Part shown: positions 34,992 through 43,212 of the stretch, one piece after another | Numbering within the stretch: position 1 is the first letter of the stretch | Layout: each line of letters begins with the position of its first letter | NCBI RefSeq assembly: GCF_000717185.1 | Contig: NZ_JNYE01000052.1 | Coordinates: 1 to 64,000, forward strand | Source: Kitasatospora phosalacinea | GTDB taxonomy: Bacteria; Actinomycetota; Actinomycetes; Streptomycetales; Streptomycetaceae | Reading direction: 5' to 3' | DNA length: 64,000 nt | Program-made: the position numbers and the translations under genes | Notes under the pieces: model-generated | Databases searched by the model: none | Told to the model about the DNA's origin: nothing | The model's input: the letters and a program-made list of their open reading frames with translations, nothing else

Positions 34992-35549
34992 TCAGTCCTC
35001 CGAGAGGGCGGTGAACGGCGCCGCCAGCAGCCAGGTCTGGTTCTCCCCGCCGTGCGGCGTCCGGAGCGACACCGGGGTGCGGGCGGCGCCGCTGCGCGGG
35101 CAGTTCAGCACCAGGCCGGTGCCGACGTTCTCGATCCGGTGCGCCCGGCCGCCGTTGACCGGCACCACCCGCCAGCGCTGCCAGGCGGCGTCCGTGCCGT
35201 GCCGGTCGCGCATCCGCACCGGCTCGGTGTCCGGCACCCCGCTGCCGTCCAGCAGCAGGTTGTTGGCCGCCGAGACCAGGTGGTGCTCCCCGGCGTGGCC
35301 GGTCGGCCGGAGCAGCCACAGCTGGTGCGGCTGTCCGTGCACCGGCCACAGGTGCGGGTGGCTGTCGTGCGTGGTGCGCAGCGCGGTGTCCAGCGCCAGC
35401 CCGCTGCTCACCGAGACCACCAGGAACGGCCCCAGCGGCTTGCGGGCCCGGCGCCGGAACAGCGAACCGACGTCGTCCGTACCGATCTTGAGGAACGGAA
35501 CGCCGATCTCGGCACTGACGCGTCGCTCTCCCGGTGGCATGGCCGTCAT
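34992..35549 (-). CDS. Ricin-type beta-trefoil (RICIN) domain protein
   Basis: A 185-residue protein containing a beta-trefoil lectin-like domain: GLALDTAL, QLWLLRPTG, NNLLLDGSG, QRWRVVPVNGGRAHRIENVGTGLVLNCP and QTWLLAAP show the repeated QxW motifs. No signal peptide is evident, which is unusual for a carbohydrate-binding domain. Start is ATG at 35549 or the in-frame ATG nine bases later. Next to the chitinase but not co-transcribed in any obvious way. Confidence 0.75.
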   Translation of the reverse strand: MTAMPPGERRVSAEIGVPFLKIGTDDVGSLFRRRARKPLGPFLVVSVSSGLALDTALRTTHDSHPHLWPVHGQPHQLWLLRPTGHAGEHHLVSAANNLLLDGSGVPDTEPVRMRDRHGTDAAWQRWRVVPVNGGRAHRIENVGTGLVLNCPRSGAARTPVSLRTPHGGENQTWLLAAPFTALSED

Positions 35550-35649
35550 CCTAGGACGCCCCCCGTGCCCCCGTACGCCCTTCCCGCTCACCGCCCCCGC
35601 GGCGCACACTGGCCGCGGCCCCCGGACGCCGAACGGAACGAGCCCAGCC

Positions 35650-36534
35650 GTGGACGTGGAGCAGCCCACCCCCGCCGCCCTGCTCGCCGAGGCCTGCGCC
35701 GCCGCCGGACGGTCCAGCGCCGGGGCGCAGTTGATCCGGGCGGGCGAGAACACACTGTGGCGGCTGCCCGGCGGGGTGATCGCCCGGATCGGGCGGGCCG
35801 GGCAACTCGCGGCGGCGCAGAAGGAGTTGGCCGTCGCCCGGTGGCTGCACCGGCACCGGGTGCCCGCCGTCCGGCCGCTCGACCACCCGGCCGCACCGCT
35901 GGCCGTCCGCGGCCGTCCGGCCACCTTCTGGTACGAGCTGCCGCCGCACCGGCCCGGCACCGCGACCGAGTTGGCCACCGCCCTGCGCCGACTGCACCGA
36001 CTCCCGCCGCCCGGGGCCGGGTTGGGCGCCCTCGACCCGTTCGTCCGGCTCCCCGAGCGGATCGACGCCGCCGACCTGGAGCCGCCCCACCGCCGACGGC
36101 TGCACGCCCGGCTCGCCGAACTGCGCACCGCCTGGCGGGAACTCGCCCTCCCGGCCGGACCACCGCGGGTCGTCCACGGCGACGCCTGGAGCGGCAACCT
36201 CGCGGTCACCGCCACCACCGCCCACCTGCTGGACTTCGAGCGCACCGCCCTCGGCCCGGTCGAGTGGGACCTGACCACCACCGCCGTCGGCCACCACACC
36301 TTCGGCACCGTCCCGCCCGGGACGTACGCCGCGTTCTGCGCCGCGTACGGCGCCGACGTCACCGAGTCGCCCGGCTACCCGGTGCTCCGCGACATCCGCG
36401 AACTCCGGCTCACCTGCTACGCGTTGCAGCAGTCCGGCGCCGACCCGCGCCACCGCGCCCAGGCCCGCTACCGCCTCGCCTGCCTGCTCGGCGAGCACGG
36501 CCCCCGGCCCTGGGGCTGGACGCCGCTCGACTGA
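35650..36534 (+). CDS. Aminoglycoside phosphotransferase-family kinase-like protein
   Basis: A 294-residue protein with the APH/choline-kinase fold: N-lobe GENTLWRLPGGVIARIGR, then VVHGDAWSGNLAV carrying the catalytic Asp and Asn (HGDxxxxN) and LLDFERTALGPVEWDL with the Mg-binding Asp. Substrates in this superfamily range from antibiotics to small metabolites, so resistance should not be assumed. Start GTG at 35650, seven residues before the conserved N-lobe. Converges on the LCP gene with a 20-base gap. Confidence 0.88.
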   Translation: MDVEQPTPAALLAEACAAAGRSSAGAQLIRAGENTLWRLPGGVIARIGRAGQLAAAQKELAVARWLHRHRVPAVRPLDHPAAPLAVRGRPATFWYELPPHRPGTATELATALRRLHRLPPPGAGLGALDPFVRLPERIDAADLEPPHRRRLHARLAELRTAWRELALPAGPPRVVHGDAWSGNLAVTATTAHLLDFERTALGPVEWDLTTTAVGHHTFGTVPPGTYAAFCAAYGADVTESPGYPVLRDIRELRLTCYALQQSGADPRHRAQARYRLACLLGEHGPRPWGWTPLD

Positions 36535-36554
36535 GCCCCGCCCCGCGCCGGCCG

Positions 36555-37898
36555 TCAGTCCACGCAGGGCACCCCGCCCAGCTCCACCGGCTCCGGCAGC
36601 TCGGGCAGCTCAGCCACGGAGGCAACGGAGGACGCGGAGGGCGCGGACGGCGCGGGCGTGGCCGGGTCGCCGCCCAGCAGGAGGCGCCGGGCCGCGCCCG
36701 CCACCGGCCGGTAGCGGCCGGGGCCGTCCGCGGTCACCGGCAGCGTCCGGAGGGTGCCCCGCCCGGCGGCCAGCGCCGGGACCTGGCGGACGAAGTCCAC
36801 CGGGTTCCAGCCCCGGTCCACCACCAGGCTGCCGTCCAGCGCCCGGTACAGGGCGTCGAGCCGGGCGGTGCTCTGCAGCGTCCCGCCGGAGCGCAGCTTC
36901 TCCACCACCCCGGCCAGGAACGCCTGGGCCCGCCGGGTGCGCTCCAGGTCGGAGCCCGCGCCGACGCCGTGCCGCTGCCGGACGAAGGCGAGCGCCTGGG
37001 CCGCCCCCAGCTCCTGCCGCCCGGCCGGGAGGCGGACCCCGCTGTACGGGTCGTCCACGGCGCGGTTCAGGCAGACCGGGACGCCGCCGATCGCCTGGGC
37101 GGTGCGGTAGAAGCCGGCCATCGACACCTCCGCGTAGTGGTCGATCCGGACGTCGGTCAGCCGCTCGACCGACTTGAGCAGCGCCAGGCGCCCCGCCTCC
37201 TGGGCGCGGGTGCGCAGCGCCTCGCCCGACACGCCGTCGCCGCCCAGGCTCTCCAGCGCGGCCCGTTCGGCGTCCGGGTAGATCCGGTCGAGCCCCACCT
37301 CGCGGCCGTCGGTGTCCTCGGCCAGCACGTCCCGGGGCAGCGACAGCTCCCGCACCTCGCCGCCGCCCGCCGGGAGGTGGACCAGCATCAGGGTGTCGGT
37401 GGTGCCCGGCCGGTCGGCCGCGCCCGCCGCGCCGCTGTGCAGGTCGCCGCGGAGCAGTTCCTCCGGCACCGGCCCGCCCCGCGCGTCCAGGGCGCCGTCG
37501 GTGCCGACCAGCAGCACCGTCACCCCGTCGGACAGCGGCACCGGGGCCGGGTCCGGGTCCGGGCCGGAGTGCGCCAGCTCCACCGCGGAGGTCCGTTCCC
37601 CGGGGAGGTCGCGCGGCACCACCAGCACCCCCGCCCCGACCGCGACCGCCGCGGTCAGCGCCCCCGCCAGCAGCACCGTGCGCCGCCGCCTGGCCCGCCT
37701 GCGCCGCCGACCGGCGGCCAGCCCGCCATCGACCAGCCGGGCCGTCACCTCCGGCCCCGGCCCCGGCCCGCCGCCCGTCAGCCCGAAGGCCGTCCCCAAC
37801 TGCACTTCGAACTCCCCGTCCCCGCCGTCGGCTCCGCCGCCCGTGCCGCCCGTCCCGCCGTCCACTGCCCCACTCCGTCCGTCGCGTTCCGGGTTCAC
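36555..37898 (-). CDS. LCP-family protein coupled to a SigE-family sigma factor
   Basis: A 447-residue membrane protein. Residues 1-75 are a cytoplasmic region (Gly-rich, then EFEVQLGTAFGLT and an Arg cluster) resembling the short N-terminal part of anti-sigma proteins paired with SigE-family factors. A single helix (about 76-97) follows, then an LCP catalytic domain with VTVLLVGTD, TDTLMLVHLP and RELSLPRDVLAED, RIDHYAEVSMAGFYRT and ALAFVRQRHGVG. There is no LytR_C domain. GTG start overlaps the sigma stop (GTGA). LCP enzymes ligate glycopolymers to peptidoglycan; a second role as anti-sigma factor is inference from position. Confidence 0.88.
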   Translation of the reverse strand: MNPERDGRSGAVDGGTGGTGGGADGGDGEFEVQLGTAFGLTGGGPGPGPEVTARLVDGGLAAGRRRRRARRRRTVLLAGALTAAVAVGAGVLVVPRDLPGERTSAVELAHSGPDPDPAPVPLSDGVTVLLVGTDGALDARGGPVPEELLRGDLHSGAAGAADRPGTTDTLMLVHLPAGGGEVRELSLPRDVLAEDTDGREVGLDRIYPDAERAALESLGGDGVSGEALRTRAQEAGRLALLKSVERLTDVRIDHYAEVSMAGFYRTAQAIGGVPVCLNRAVDDPYSGVRLPAGRQELGAAQALAFVRQRHGVGAGSDLERTRRAQAFLAGVVEKLRSGGTLQSTARLDALYRALDGSLVVDRGWNPVDFVRQVPALAAGRGTLRTLPVTADGPGRYRPVAGAARRLLLGGDPATPAPSAPSASSVASVAELPELPEPVELGGVPCVD

Positions 37899-38434
37899 CG
37901 CGCCACCAGCTCCGCCAGGTCCCCGCCCAGCAGCCCGCGCAGCTTGGCCAGCGCCCGCGAGCACCTGGTCCGCACCGCCGCCGAGCTGTCCTTCACGATC
38001 GCCGCGGTCTCCTCCACGCTGCGGTCCTCCCAGTACCTGAGCACCACCACCGCCCGGTCGCGGGGCGGCAGTTGCGAGAGCGCCTCGACCAGGGCGAGCC
38101 GCAGCGCCGAGTCCGGCCCGTCCTCGGCGACCTCCGGCAGCAGCCGGCTGGGCCGCTCGCTGCTGCTGCGCCGCCGCCGGTGCGTCAGGTACGCCCGGAC
38201 CAGCACGGTCTGCGCGTACCCGGCCGGGTTCTCGATCCGCCCGGCCCAGCTCGGCCGGTTCAGCCGGTGCCAGTGCGCGTACATCTGCCCCAGGGTGTCC
38301 TGCACCAGGTCCTCCGACAGGTGGGCGTCCCCGCCGGTGAGGAAGTACGCCGAGCGGTAGAGCTGCCCGGACCGGGCCGTCGCGAACGCGACGAACTCCT
38401 CCTCCATGGCGGCCTGCCGTCGCGCCGTGCCCAC
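37895..38434 (-). CDS. SigE-family ECF RNA polymerase sigma factor
   Basis: A 179-residue ECF sigma factor of the actinobacterial SigE (SigE-family, not E. coli RpoE) type. Region 2 begins FVAFATARSGQLYRSAYFLTGGDAHLSEDLVQDTLGQMYAHW; region 4 is LPPRDRAVVVLRYWEDRSVEETAAIVKDSSAAVRTRCSRALAKLR. GTG at 38434 follows GAGGGGAG; an internal ATG (MEEEF) is possible. It is the first gene of a two-gene operon with the LCP protein. I found no obvious autoregulatory promoter motif. Confidence 0.92.
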   Translation of the reverse strand: MGTARRQAAMEEEFVAFATARSGQLYRSAYFLTGGDAHLSEDLVQDTLGQMYAHWHRLNRPSWAGRIENPAGYAQTVLVRAYLTHRRRRSSSERPSRLLPEVAEDGPDSALRLALVEALSQLPPRDRAVVVLRYWEDRSVEETAAIVKDSSAAVRTRCSRALAKLRGLLGGDLAELVAR

Positions 38435-38573
38435 TCTCGTCTCCCCTCGCCCGATCCGCCCTATGACGGTCCGGGACGCCGGGATGTTTCACCCGCGGCC
38501 GGATCCGTCGCGCCGGACGGGGCGCGGGGGTCCGTCGCACGGGACCCGGTGAACGTGTCCGTCCGTGGAGTAT

Positions 38574-38593
38574 CACTGTCCGGTTGCGGACAG
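38574..38593. promoter_or_regulatory. Perfect 8+4+8 palindrome upstream of the ABC exporter
   Basis: ACTGTCCG (38574-38581) and CGGACAGT (38586-38593) are exact inverted repeats around GTTG, 72 bases before the exporter ATG and 140 bases from the divergent sigma start. Size and symmetry suit a dimeric repressor operator; no local repressor gene is visible. Confidence 0.55.
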
Positions 38594-38664
38594 TCCCGGC
38601 GCCCCCGCCCGCTGGAAGGATGGGACGGCACCGCCCCGCTCGTACCCCGTACTGGAGTTCCCCC

Positions 38665-40431
38665 ATGGCCCTGCCCGACGGATCGCTCAGCCACCGCTAC
38701 CGCGGCGAGCACCCCGTCCGCACCCTGCTGTTCCTCTTCCGTCCCGACCGCGCCCGGGCCCTCGGCGCGGTCGGCGTCTTCTTCGCCAAGCACGCCCCCG
38801 TCTGGCTGCTGCCCCTGATCACCGCCAACATCGTCGACGTCGTGGTCAAGCACCGCGACGTGTCCGTGCTGTGGTGGAACTCCGCCGTCCTGCTGGCCAT
38901 CCTGCTGCTCAACCTGCCGCTGCACATGCTGTACGTGCACTGGATGCACGGCTCGATCCGCCGGATGGGCACCCGGCTGCGCTCCGCCCTCTGCCACCGG
39001 ATGCAGCAGCTGTCCATCGGCTACCACTCCCGGGTCAGCGCGGGCGTCCTGCAGGCCAAGGTGATCCGGGACGTCGAGGGCATCGAGACCGCCTCCCAGC
39101 AGACCGCCGACAACGGCCTGGCCGCGATCGCCACCCTGCTCGGCGGCCTGGTCGTGATAGCGGTCCAGACGCCCGCCTTCCTGCCGGTCTTCCTGGTGCT
39201 CGTTCCCGCCAGCGCCCTGCTGGTGGTCCGGCTGCGCGAGCGGCTGCGCACCCAGAACGAGTCCTTCCGCCGCGAGGTCGAGCAACTCTCCTCCCGCATC
39301 GGCGAGATGACCACCCTGATCCCGATCACCCGGGCGCACGGCCTGGAGCGCACCGCGCTGCGCCGGGTCGACCGCACCCTGGGCCGGGTCCTGGACGAGG
39401 GCCTGCGCCTGGACCTGCTCAACGGCCGCTTCGGCTCGATGTCCTGGATCCTGCTCAACTCGATCGGCGTCGGCTGCCTGGCCGGCTCCGCGCTGGTCGC
39501 CTACTACGGCTGGATGGACGTCACCCCCGGCGCCGTCGTCATGCTCAGCGCCTACTTCTCCTCGCTCACCGGCTCCGTCACCACCCTGCTCACCCTCACC
39601 CCGCAGCTCGGCAAGGGCCTGGCCTCGGTCCGCTCGGCCGGCGAGGTCCTCCAGGCCCCCGACCTGGAGGAGAACGCCGGCAAGGCGGACGTCGCGGGCG
39701 TCACCGGCCGGATCGACTTCCAGGGCGTCGGCCACAGCTACCACGGCGCGGACGCCCCGTCCGTCACCGGCTTCGACCTCTCCGTCCGCCCGGGCGAGAC
39801 CGTCGCCCTGGTCGGCGCGTCCGGCGCGGGCAAGTCCACCGTCCTCAACCTGGTGATCGGCTTCCTGCGCCCCACCGAGGGCCGGATCCTGCTCGACGGC
39901 CGCGACATGGAGGAGCTGGACCTGCGCTCCTACCGCAAGTTCCTCTCCGTCGTCCCGCAGGAGTCCATCCTGTTCGAGGGCAGCATCCGGGAGAACGTCA
40001 CCTACGGCATGAAGGACGTCCCCGAGGAGACCGTCCTCGCCGCCCTGCGCGACGCCAACGCCCTGGAGTTCATCGAACGCCTCCCCGACGGCCTCGACAC
40101 CGTGGTCGGCGAACGCGGCGCCCGCCTCTCCGGCGGCCAGAAGCAGCGCCTGGCCATCGCCCGGGCCCTGATCCGCGACCCGCGCGTCCTCATCCTGGAC
40201 GAGGCCACCTCCGCCCTCGACTCCCGCTCCGAGGCGCTCGTCCAGCAGGCCCTGGCCCGCCTGGTCCGCGGCCGCACCGTCTTCGTCGTCGCCCACCGCC
40301 TCTCCACCATCCGCGGCGCCGACCGGATCGTCGTCATGCACGACGGACGCATCGCCGAGATCGGCTCCCACGCCGAACTCCTGCGCACCGGCGGCCCGTA
40401 CGCCGGCCTGCAGGCCGCCCAGCTCGCCTGA
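38665..40431 (+). CDS. ABC-type exporter, fused membrane and ATPase domains
   Basis: A 588-residue type IV half-exporter. Six helices span residues about 25-310, then an ATPase with Walker A GASGAGKST, Q-loop VPQESILFEG, signature LSGGQKQR, Walker B VLILDEATS and H-loop VAHRLST. Only one half is present, so it should work as a homodimer. Substrate (lipid, peptide or drug) is unknown. ATG at 38665 follows CTGGAG. A perfect palindrome lies 72 bases upstream; the GNAT gene follows after 52 bases and may share the transcript. Confidence 0.94.
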   Translation: MALPDGSLSHRYRGEHPVRTLLFLFRPDRARALGAVGVFFAKHAPVWLLPLITANIVDVVVKHRDVSVLWWNSAVLLAILLLNLPLHMLYVHWMHGSIRRMGTRLRSALCHRMQQLSIGYHSRVSAGVLQAKVIRDVEGIETASQQTADNGLAAIATLLGGLVVIAVQTPAFLPVFLVLVPASALLVVRLRERLRTQNESFRREVEQLSSRIGEMTTLIPITRAHGLERTALRRVDRTLGRVLDEGLRLDLLNGRFGSMSWILLNSIGVGCLAGSALVAYYGWMDVTPGAVVMLSAYFSSLTGSVTTLLTLTPQLGKGLASVRSAGEVLQAPDLEENAGKADVAGVTGRIDFQGVGHSYHGADAPSVTGFDLSVRPGETVALVGASGAGKSTVLNLVIGFLRPTEGRILLDGRDMEELDLRSYRKFLSVVPQESILFEGSIRENVTYGMKDVPEETVLAALRDANALEFIERLPDGLDTVVGERGARLSGGQKQRLAIARALIRDPRVLILDEATSALDSRSEALVQQALARLVRGRTVFVVAHRLSTIRGADRIVVMHDGRIAEIGSHAELLRTGGPYAGLQAAQLA

Positions 40432-40483
40432 ACCGCTCCTGAACCGTCCCTGGACCGCCCCCGTCACGAACAGGACCACCCGC

Positions 40484-41029
40484 ATGACCGACCCGCTCAG
40501 CGGCAGACTCGTCCGGCTCAGGGAACTCCGCGAGACCGACCTCCCCCGCCTCACCGCCTGGTGGCGCGAACCCGGCCTCGCCATCCAGCAGCTCACCGGC
40601 CCCGTCCACCCCCAGCCCGACGCCCGGCTCGCCGACATGTTCCGCGCCTGGAGCCAGAACACCGGCACCGACCTCGGCCTCTCCGTCGAGACCCTCGACA
40701 CCGGCGACCTGGCCGGCCACGTCACCCTCTACGGCGCCACCCCCAAGGACCGCTGCGCCACCCTCGCCATCATCATCGGCCCGCCCCACCAGGACCGCGG
40801 CCTCGGCACCGACGTCCTGCGCACCACCATCCGCTACGGCTTCGCCGAACTCGGCCTCCACCGCATCGAACTCACCGTCAACGGCTACAACACCCGCGCC
40901 CTCGCCGCCTACCGCCGGGCCGGCTTCACCGAGGAGGGCCGCCGCCGCGAGGCCGTCTTCCGCGCGGGCAGCTGGCACGACCAGGTCCAGATGGGCGTCC
41001 TCTCCACCGAGTGGCACGAGGACGCCTAG
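40484..41029 (+). CDS. GNAT-family N-acetyltransferase
   Basis: A 181-residue acetyltransferase of the RimJ/RimL-like type (LVRLRELRETDLPRLTAWWREP at the start). The acetyl-CoA loop is DRGLGTD, followed by HRIELTVNGYNTRALAAYRRAGFTEEGRRREAVF, the conserved end of the fold. Acceptor unknown. It may be co-transcribed with the exporter; together they could form a self-protection pair, which is speculation. A dispersed inverted-end element begins six bases after the stop. Confidence 0.9.
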   Translation: MTDPLSGRLVRLRELRETDLPRLTAWWREPGLAIQQLTGPVHPQPDARLADMFRAWSQNTGTDLGLSVETLDTGDLAGHVTLYGATPKDRCATLAIIIGPPHQDRGLGTDVLRTTIRYGFAELGLHRIELTVNGYNTRALAAYRRAGFTEEGRRREAVFRAGSWHDQVQMGVLSTEWHEDA

Positions 41030-41034
41030 CGGAA

Positions 41035-41165
41035 CCAGGGGCGCGGGGAACCGCGCGGCCGGGCGAGCACGCACAGCCTGATCGCGACGCAGGACGGTGC
41101 CTCGCACCCTCTCGCGACCTCGCTGACGCGCTCCTCCGCTGCGCGCAGTTCCTCGCGCCCCCGGT
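41035..41165. repeat. Interspersed inverted-end element, copy 1
   Basis: About 130 bases beginning CCAGGGGCGCGGGGAACC and ending GCGCGCAGTTCCTCGCGCCCC; the ends are imperfect inverted repeats. Nearly the same sequence occurs at 47510-47641, including internal GAGCACGCAC and GATCGCGACGCAGGAC blocks. The GGGGCGCGGGGAAC end is a familiar dispersed intergenic sequence of streptomycetes. Confidence 0.88.
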
Positions 41166-41216
41166 CGTCGCCTCCCGGCATGCCGAGCCTCAGCGCCGCG
41201 GGTAGCGTCGCGTTCC

Positions 41217-41834
41217 ATGGACGTGGTGATCGCAGGTGGGCACGGAAAGATCGCGTTGCGGCTCTCGAAGCTGCTCTCCGCCCGGGGCGACGCGGTCGCC
41301 GGGCTGATCCGGAACCCGGCGCAGGCGGCGGACCTGAACGGGGCGGGGGCCAGGCCGGTGGTGTGCGACCTGGAGGCGGCCTCGGTGGAGGAGCTGGCGG
41401 AGCACCTCGCGGGGGCGGACGCGGTGGTGTTCGCGGCGGGGGCGGGGCCGAACAGCGGGGCGGCGCGGAAGGAGACCGTGGACCGGGACGGTGCGGTGCT
41501 GCTGGCGGACGCGGCCCGGCGGGCCGGGGTGCGGCGGTACCTGCTGGTGTCCTCGATGGGCCTGGACCGGATCGGCGACCCGGGGGTCACGCCGGAGTTC
41601 GACGCGTACCTGCGGGCGAAGCGGGCGGCGGAGGAGGCGGTCAAGGAGCGCCCGCTGGACTGGACGGTGCTGCGGCCGGGCGGTCTGACCGACGAGCCCA
41701 CCGAGCGGCACGCGCACCTCGCGCCGCCGCCGAACCGCTTCGGCCAGGTCTCCCGGGACGAGGTCGCGCACACCCTGGTGCGGCTGCTGGACGACGCGTC
41801 GACGATCCACCAGACCCTGGAGCTCACGACCTGA
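41217..41834 (+). CDS. NAD(P)-binding atypical SDR (NmrA/SDR_a5-like)
   Basis: A 205-residue Rossmann protein of the NAD(P)H-binding group related to SDR_a5. It has VVIAGGHGKIALRLSKLL as nucleotide loop, VVCDLEAASVEEL, DAVVFAAGAGPNSGAARKETVDRDGAVLLADAARRAGVRRYLLVSSMG and WTVLRPGGLTDEP. Catalytic Tyr-Lys is not obvious (YLRAKRAAE may serve). Function unknown. Followed by a possible terminator and the SRPBCC gene. Confidence 0.88.
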   Translation: MDVVIAGGHGKIALRLSKLLSARGDAVAGLIRNPAQAADLNGAGARPVVCDLEAASVEELAEHLAGADAVVFAAGAGPNSGAARKETVDRDGAVLLADAARRAGVRRYLLVSSMGLDRIGDPGVTPEFDAYLRAKRAAEEAVKERPLDWTVLRPGGLTDEPTERHAHLAPPPNRFGQVSRDEVAHTLVRLLDDASTIHQTLELTT

Positions 41835-41887
41835 TCCCGGCCCGACCCGGCCCGACCGCGGTTGCCCGGGGCCGGGCCGGGCGGGAT
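41834..41887 (+). terminator. Possible hairpin terminator after the SDR_a5 gene
   Basis: ATCCCG...GGCC near 41834-41853 pairs with GGCCGGGCC...GGGAT near 41870-41887, with a one-base bulge and one mismatch. The right arm reaches into the leader of the next gene, so attenuation rather than full termination is possible. Confidence 0.4.
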
Positions 41888-41909
41888 GGTGGTGGTTGAG
41901 GTGAGTGCG

Positions 41910-42377
41910 ATGGCCGAGATCGCCCTGCAGCTGGACGTCGCGGCGTCCCGCGAGCGGCTGCTCGCGGCGCTGGACACCCGGGAGGGCCTGGCGTCCTGGT
42001 GGACCACCGGGCTGGACCGGGACGGCGAGGACCTGCTGTTCACGGTGCCGGACGCCCCGCAGCCGCTGCGCCTGCGCCGGGAGCGCGCGGACCTGGAGCG
42101 GGTCGCCTGGCGCAGCGTCGGGGTGTTCCCGCCGGCCTGGCAGGGGACGACGGTGACCTGGGACTTCTTCGACCACCCCGACGGCGCGCGGCAGTCGCTG
42201 CTGCTGCTGCGGCACCTGGGCTGGGCCGCGGACGCGGGCCCGGCGGTGCCGGTGGCGGCGGGCCGCTGGGCGGAGCTGGTCGTCCGGTTGAAGGACTACG
42301 TGCAGAGCGGCCGCCCGCAGCCGCTGTTCGTCCCGGGGGCGCACCCGCACCCGGGGGTGCACGCGGAAGCGGACTGA
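41910..42377 (+). CDS. SRPBCC (START/AHA1-like) domain protein
   Basis: A 155-residue single-domain protein with the SRPBCC hydrophobic-cavity fold: LDVAASRERLLAALDTREGLASWWTTG at the N-terminus, beta strands, WQGTTVTWDFFDHPDGARQSLLLLRHLGW and a C-terminal helix WAELVVRLKDYVQSG. Family members bind hydrophobic ligands; the specific role is unknown. The ATG at 41910 follows GAGGTG; the frame extends upstream without support. Confidence 0.85.
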   Translation: MAEIALQLDVAASRERLLAALDTREGLASWWTTGLDRDGEDLLFTVPDAPQPLRLRRERADLERVAWRSVGVFPPAWQGTTVTWDFFDHPDGARQSLLLLRHLGWAADAGPAVPVAAGRWAELVVRLKDYVQSGRPQPLFVPGAHPHPGVHAEAD

Positions 42378-42453
42378 GGGCGTGCGCGGGGTGCGACGCG
42401 CCGGTCCGGGCGATGACCGGCATGGAGCCGGGCAGACGGGTGAGACTGGCTGC

Positions 42454-43212
42454 ATGTTGGGACTTCCGGACCGCATCAAGGCCTACCTGTTCGACCTGGA
42501 CGGGGTGCTGACCCAGACCGCGAAGGTGCACGCCGCGGCCTGGAAGGACATGTTCGACACCTTCCTGCGCGCCGAAGCGGCGCGCACCGGCGGCGAGTTC
42601 GTGCCGTTCGACCCGGGCCGCGACTACGACCGGTACGTGGACGGGCGGCCCCGGCTGGACGGCACCCTGCAGTTCCTGTCCTCGCGCGGGATCGTGCTGC
42701 CCGAGGGCACCCCGCAGGACCCGCCGGGCACCCGCACCGTCAACGGCCTCTCGGGCGCGAAGAACGACACCGTGCTGCGGATGATCCACGACCAGGGCGT
42801 GCAGCCGTACGACGGCTCGGTGGCGTACCTGCACCGGCTGCGCGAGCTGGGGCTGCCGCGCGCGGTGGTCTCGTCCAGCGCGAACTGCCGGGACGTGCTG
42901 CGGGCCGCCGGGATCGACGACCTGTTCGAGGTGGTGGTGGACGGGGTCGTCCTGGCCCGCGACCACCTGGCGGGCAAGCCCGCGCCGGACACCTTCCTGG
43001 CGGCCGCGCGGCAGCTGGGGGTGGCCCCGGAGCACGCCGCGGTGTTCGAGGACGCGCTGGCGGGCGTCGCGGCGGGGAAGGCCGGCGGCTTCGGCGCGGT
43101 GGTGGGCGTGAACCGCACCGGGCAGGCCGACGCGCTGCGCGAGCACGGCGCGTCCGTGGTGGTGGACGACCTGTCGGAGCTGCTGGAGGAGCACGGAGGG
43201 GAGCGCGGATGA
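42454..43212 (+). CDS. pgmB: HAD-family beta-phosphoglucomutase-like phosphatase/mutase
   Basis: A 252-residue HAD protein with AYLFDLDGVLTQTAKVHAAAW (catalytic Asp pair), an inserted cap with the YDRYVDGRPRLDGTLQFL segment, VVSSSANC, the GKPAPDTFL Lys and FEDALAGVAAG acidic pair. Beta-phosphoglucomutase turns beta-glucose-1-phosphate into glucose-6-phosphate. Its stop overlaps the start of the GH65 phosphorylase (ATGA, 43209-43212), which produces beta-glucose-1-phosphate, so the pair makes a complete phosphorolytic route. Confidence 0.88.
   Translation: MLGLPDRIKAYLFDLDGVLTQTAKVHAAAWKDMFDTFLRAEAARTGGEFVPFDPGRDYDRYVDGRPRLDGTLQFLSSRGIVLPEGTPQDPPGTRTVNGLSGAKNDTVLRMIHDQGVQPYDGSVAYLHRLRELGLPRAVVSSSANCRDVLRAAGIDDLFEVVVDGVVLARDHLAGKPAPDTFLAAARQLGVAPEHAAVFEDALAGVAAGKAGGFGAVVGVNRTGQADALREHGASVVVDDLSELLEEHGGERG

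Noticed and set aside
35650..36534. Aminoglycoside-resistance gene
   Set aside because: Only the general APH fold motifs are visible; the superfamily has many metabolic kinases, so resistance is not supported.
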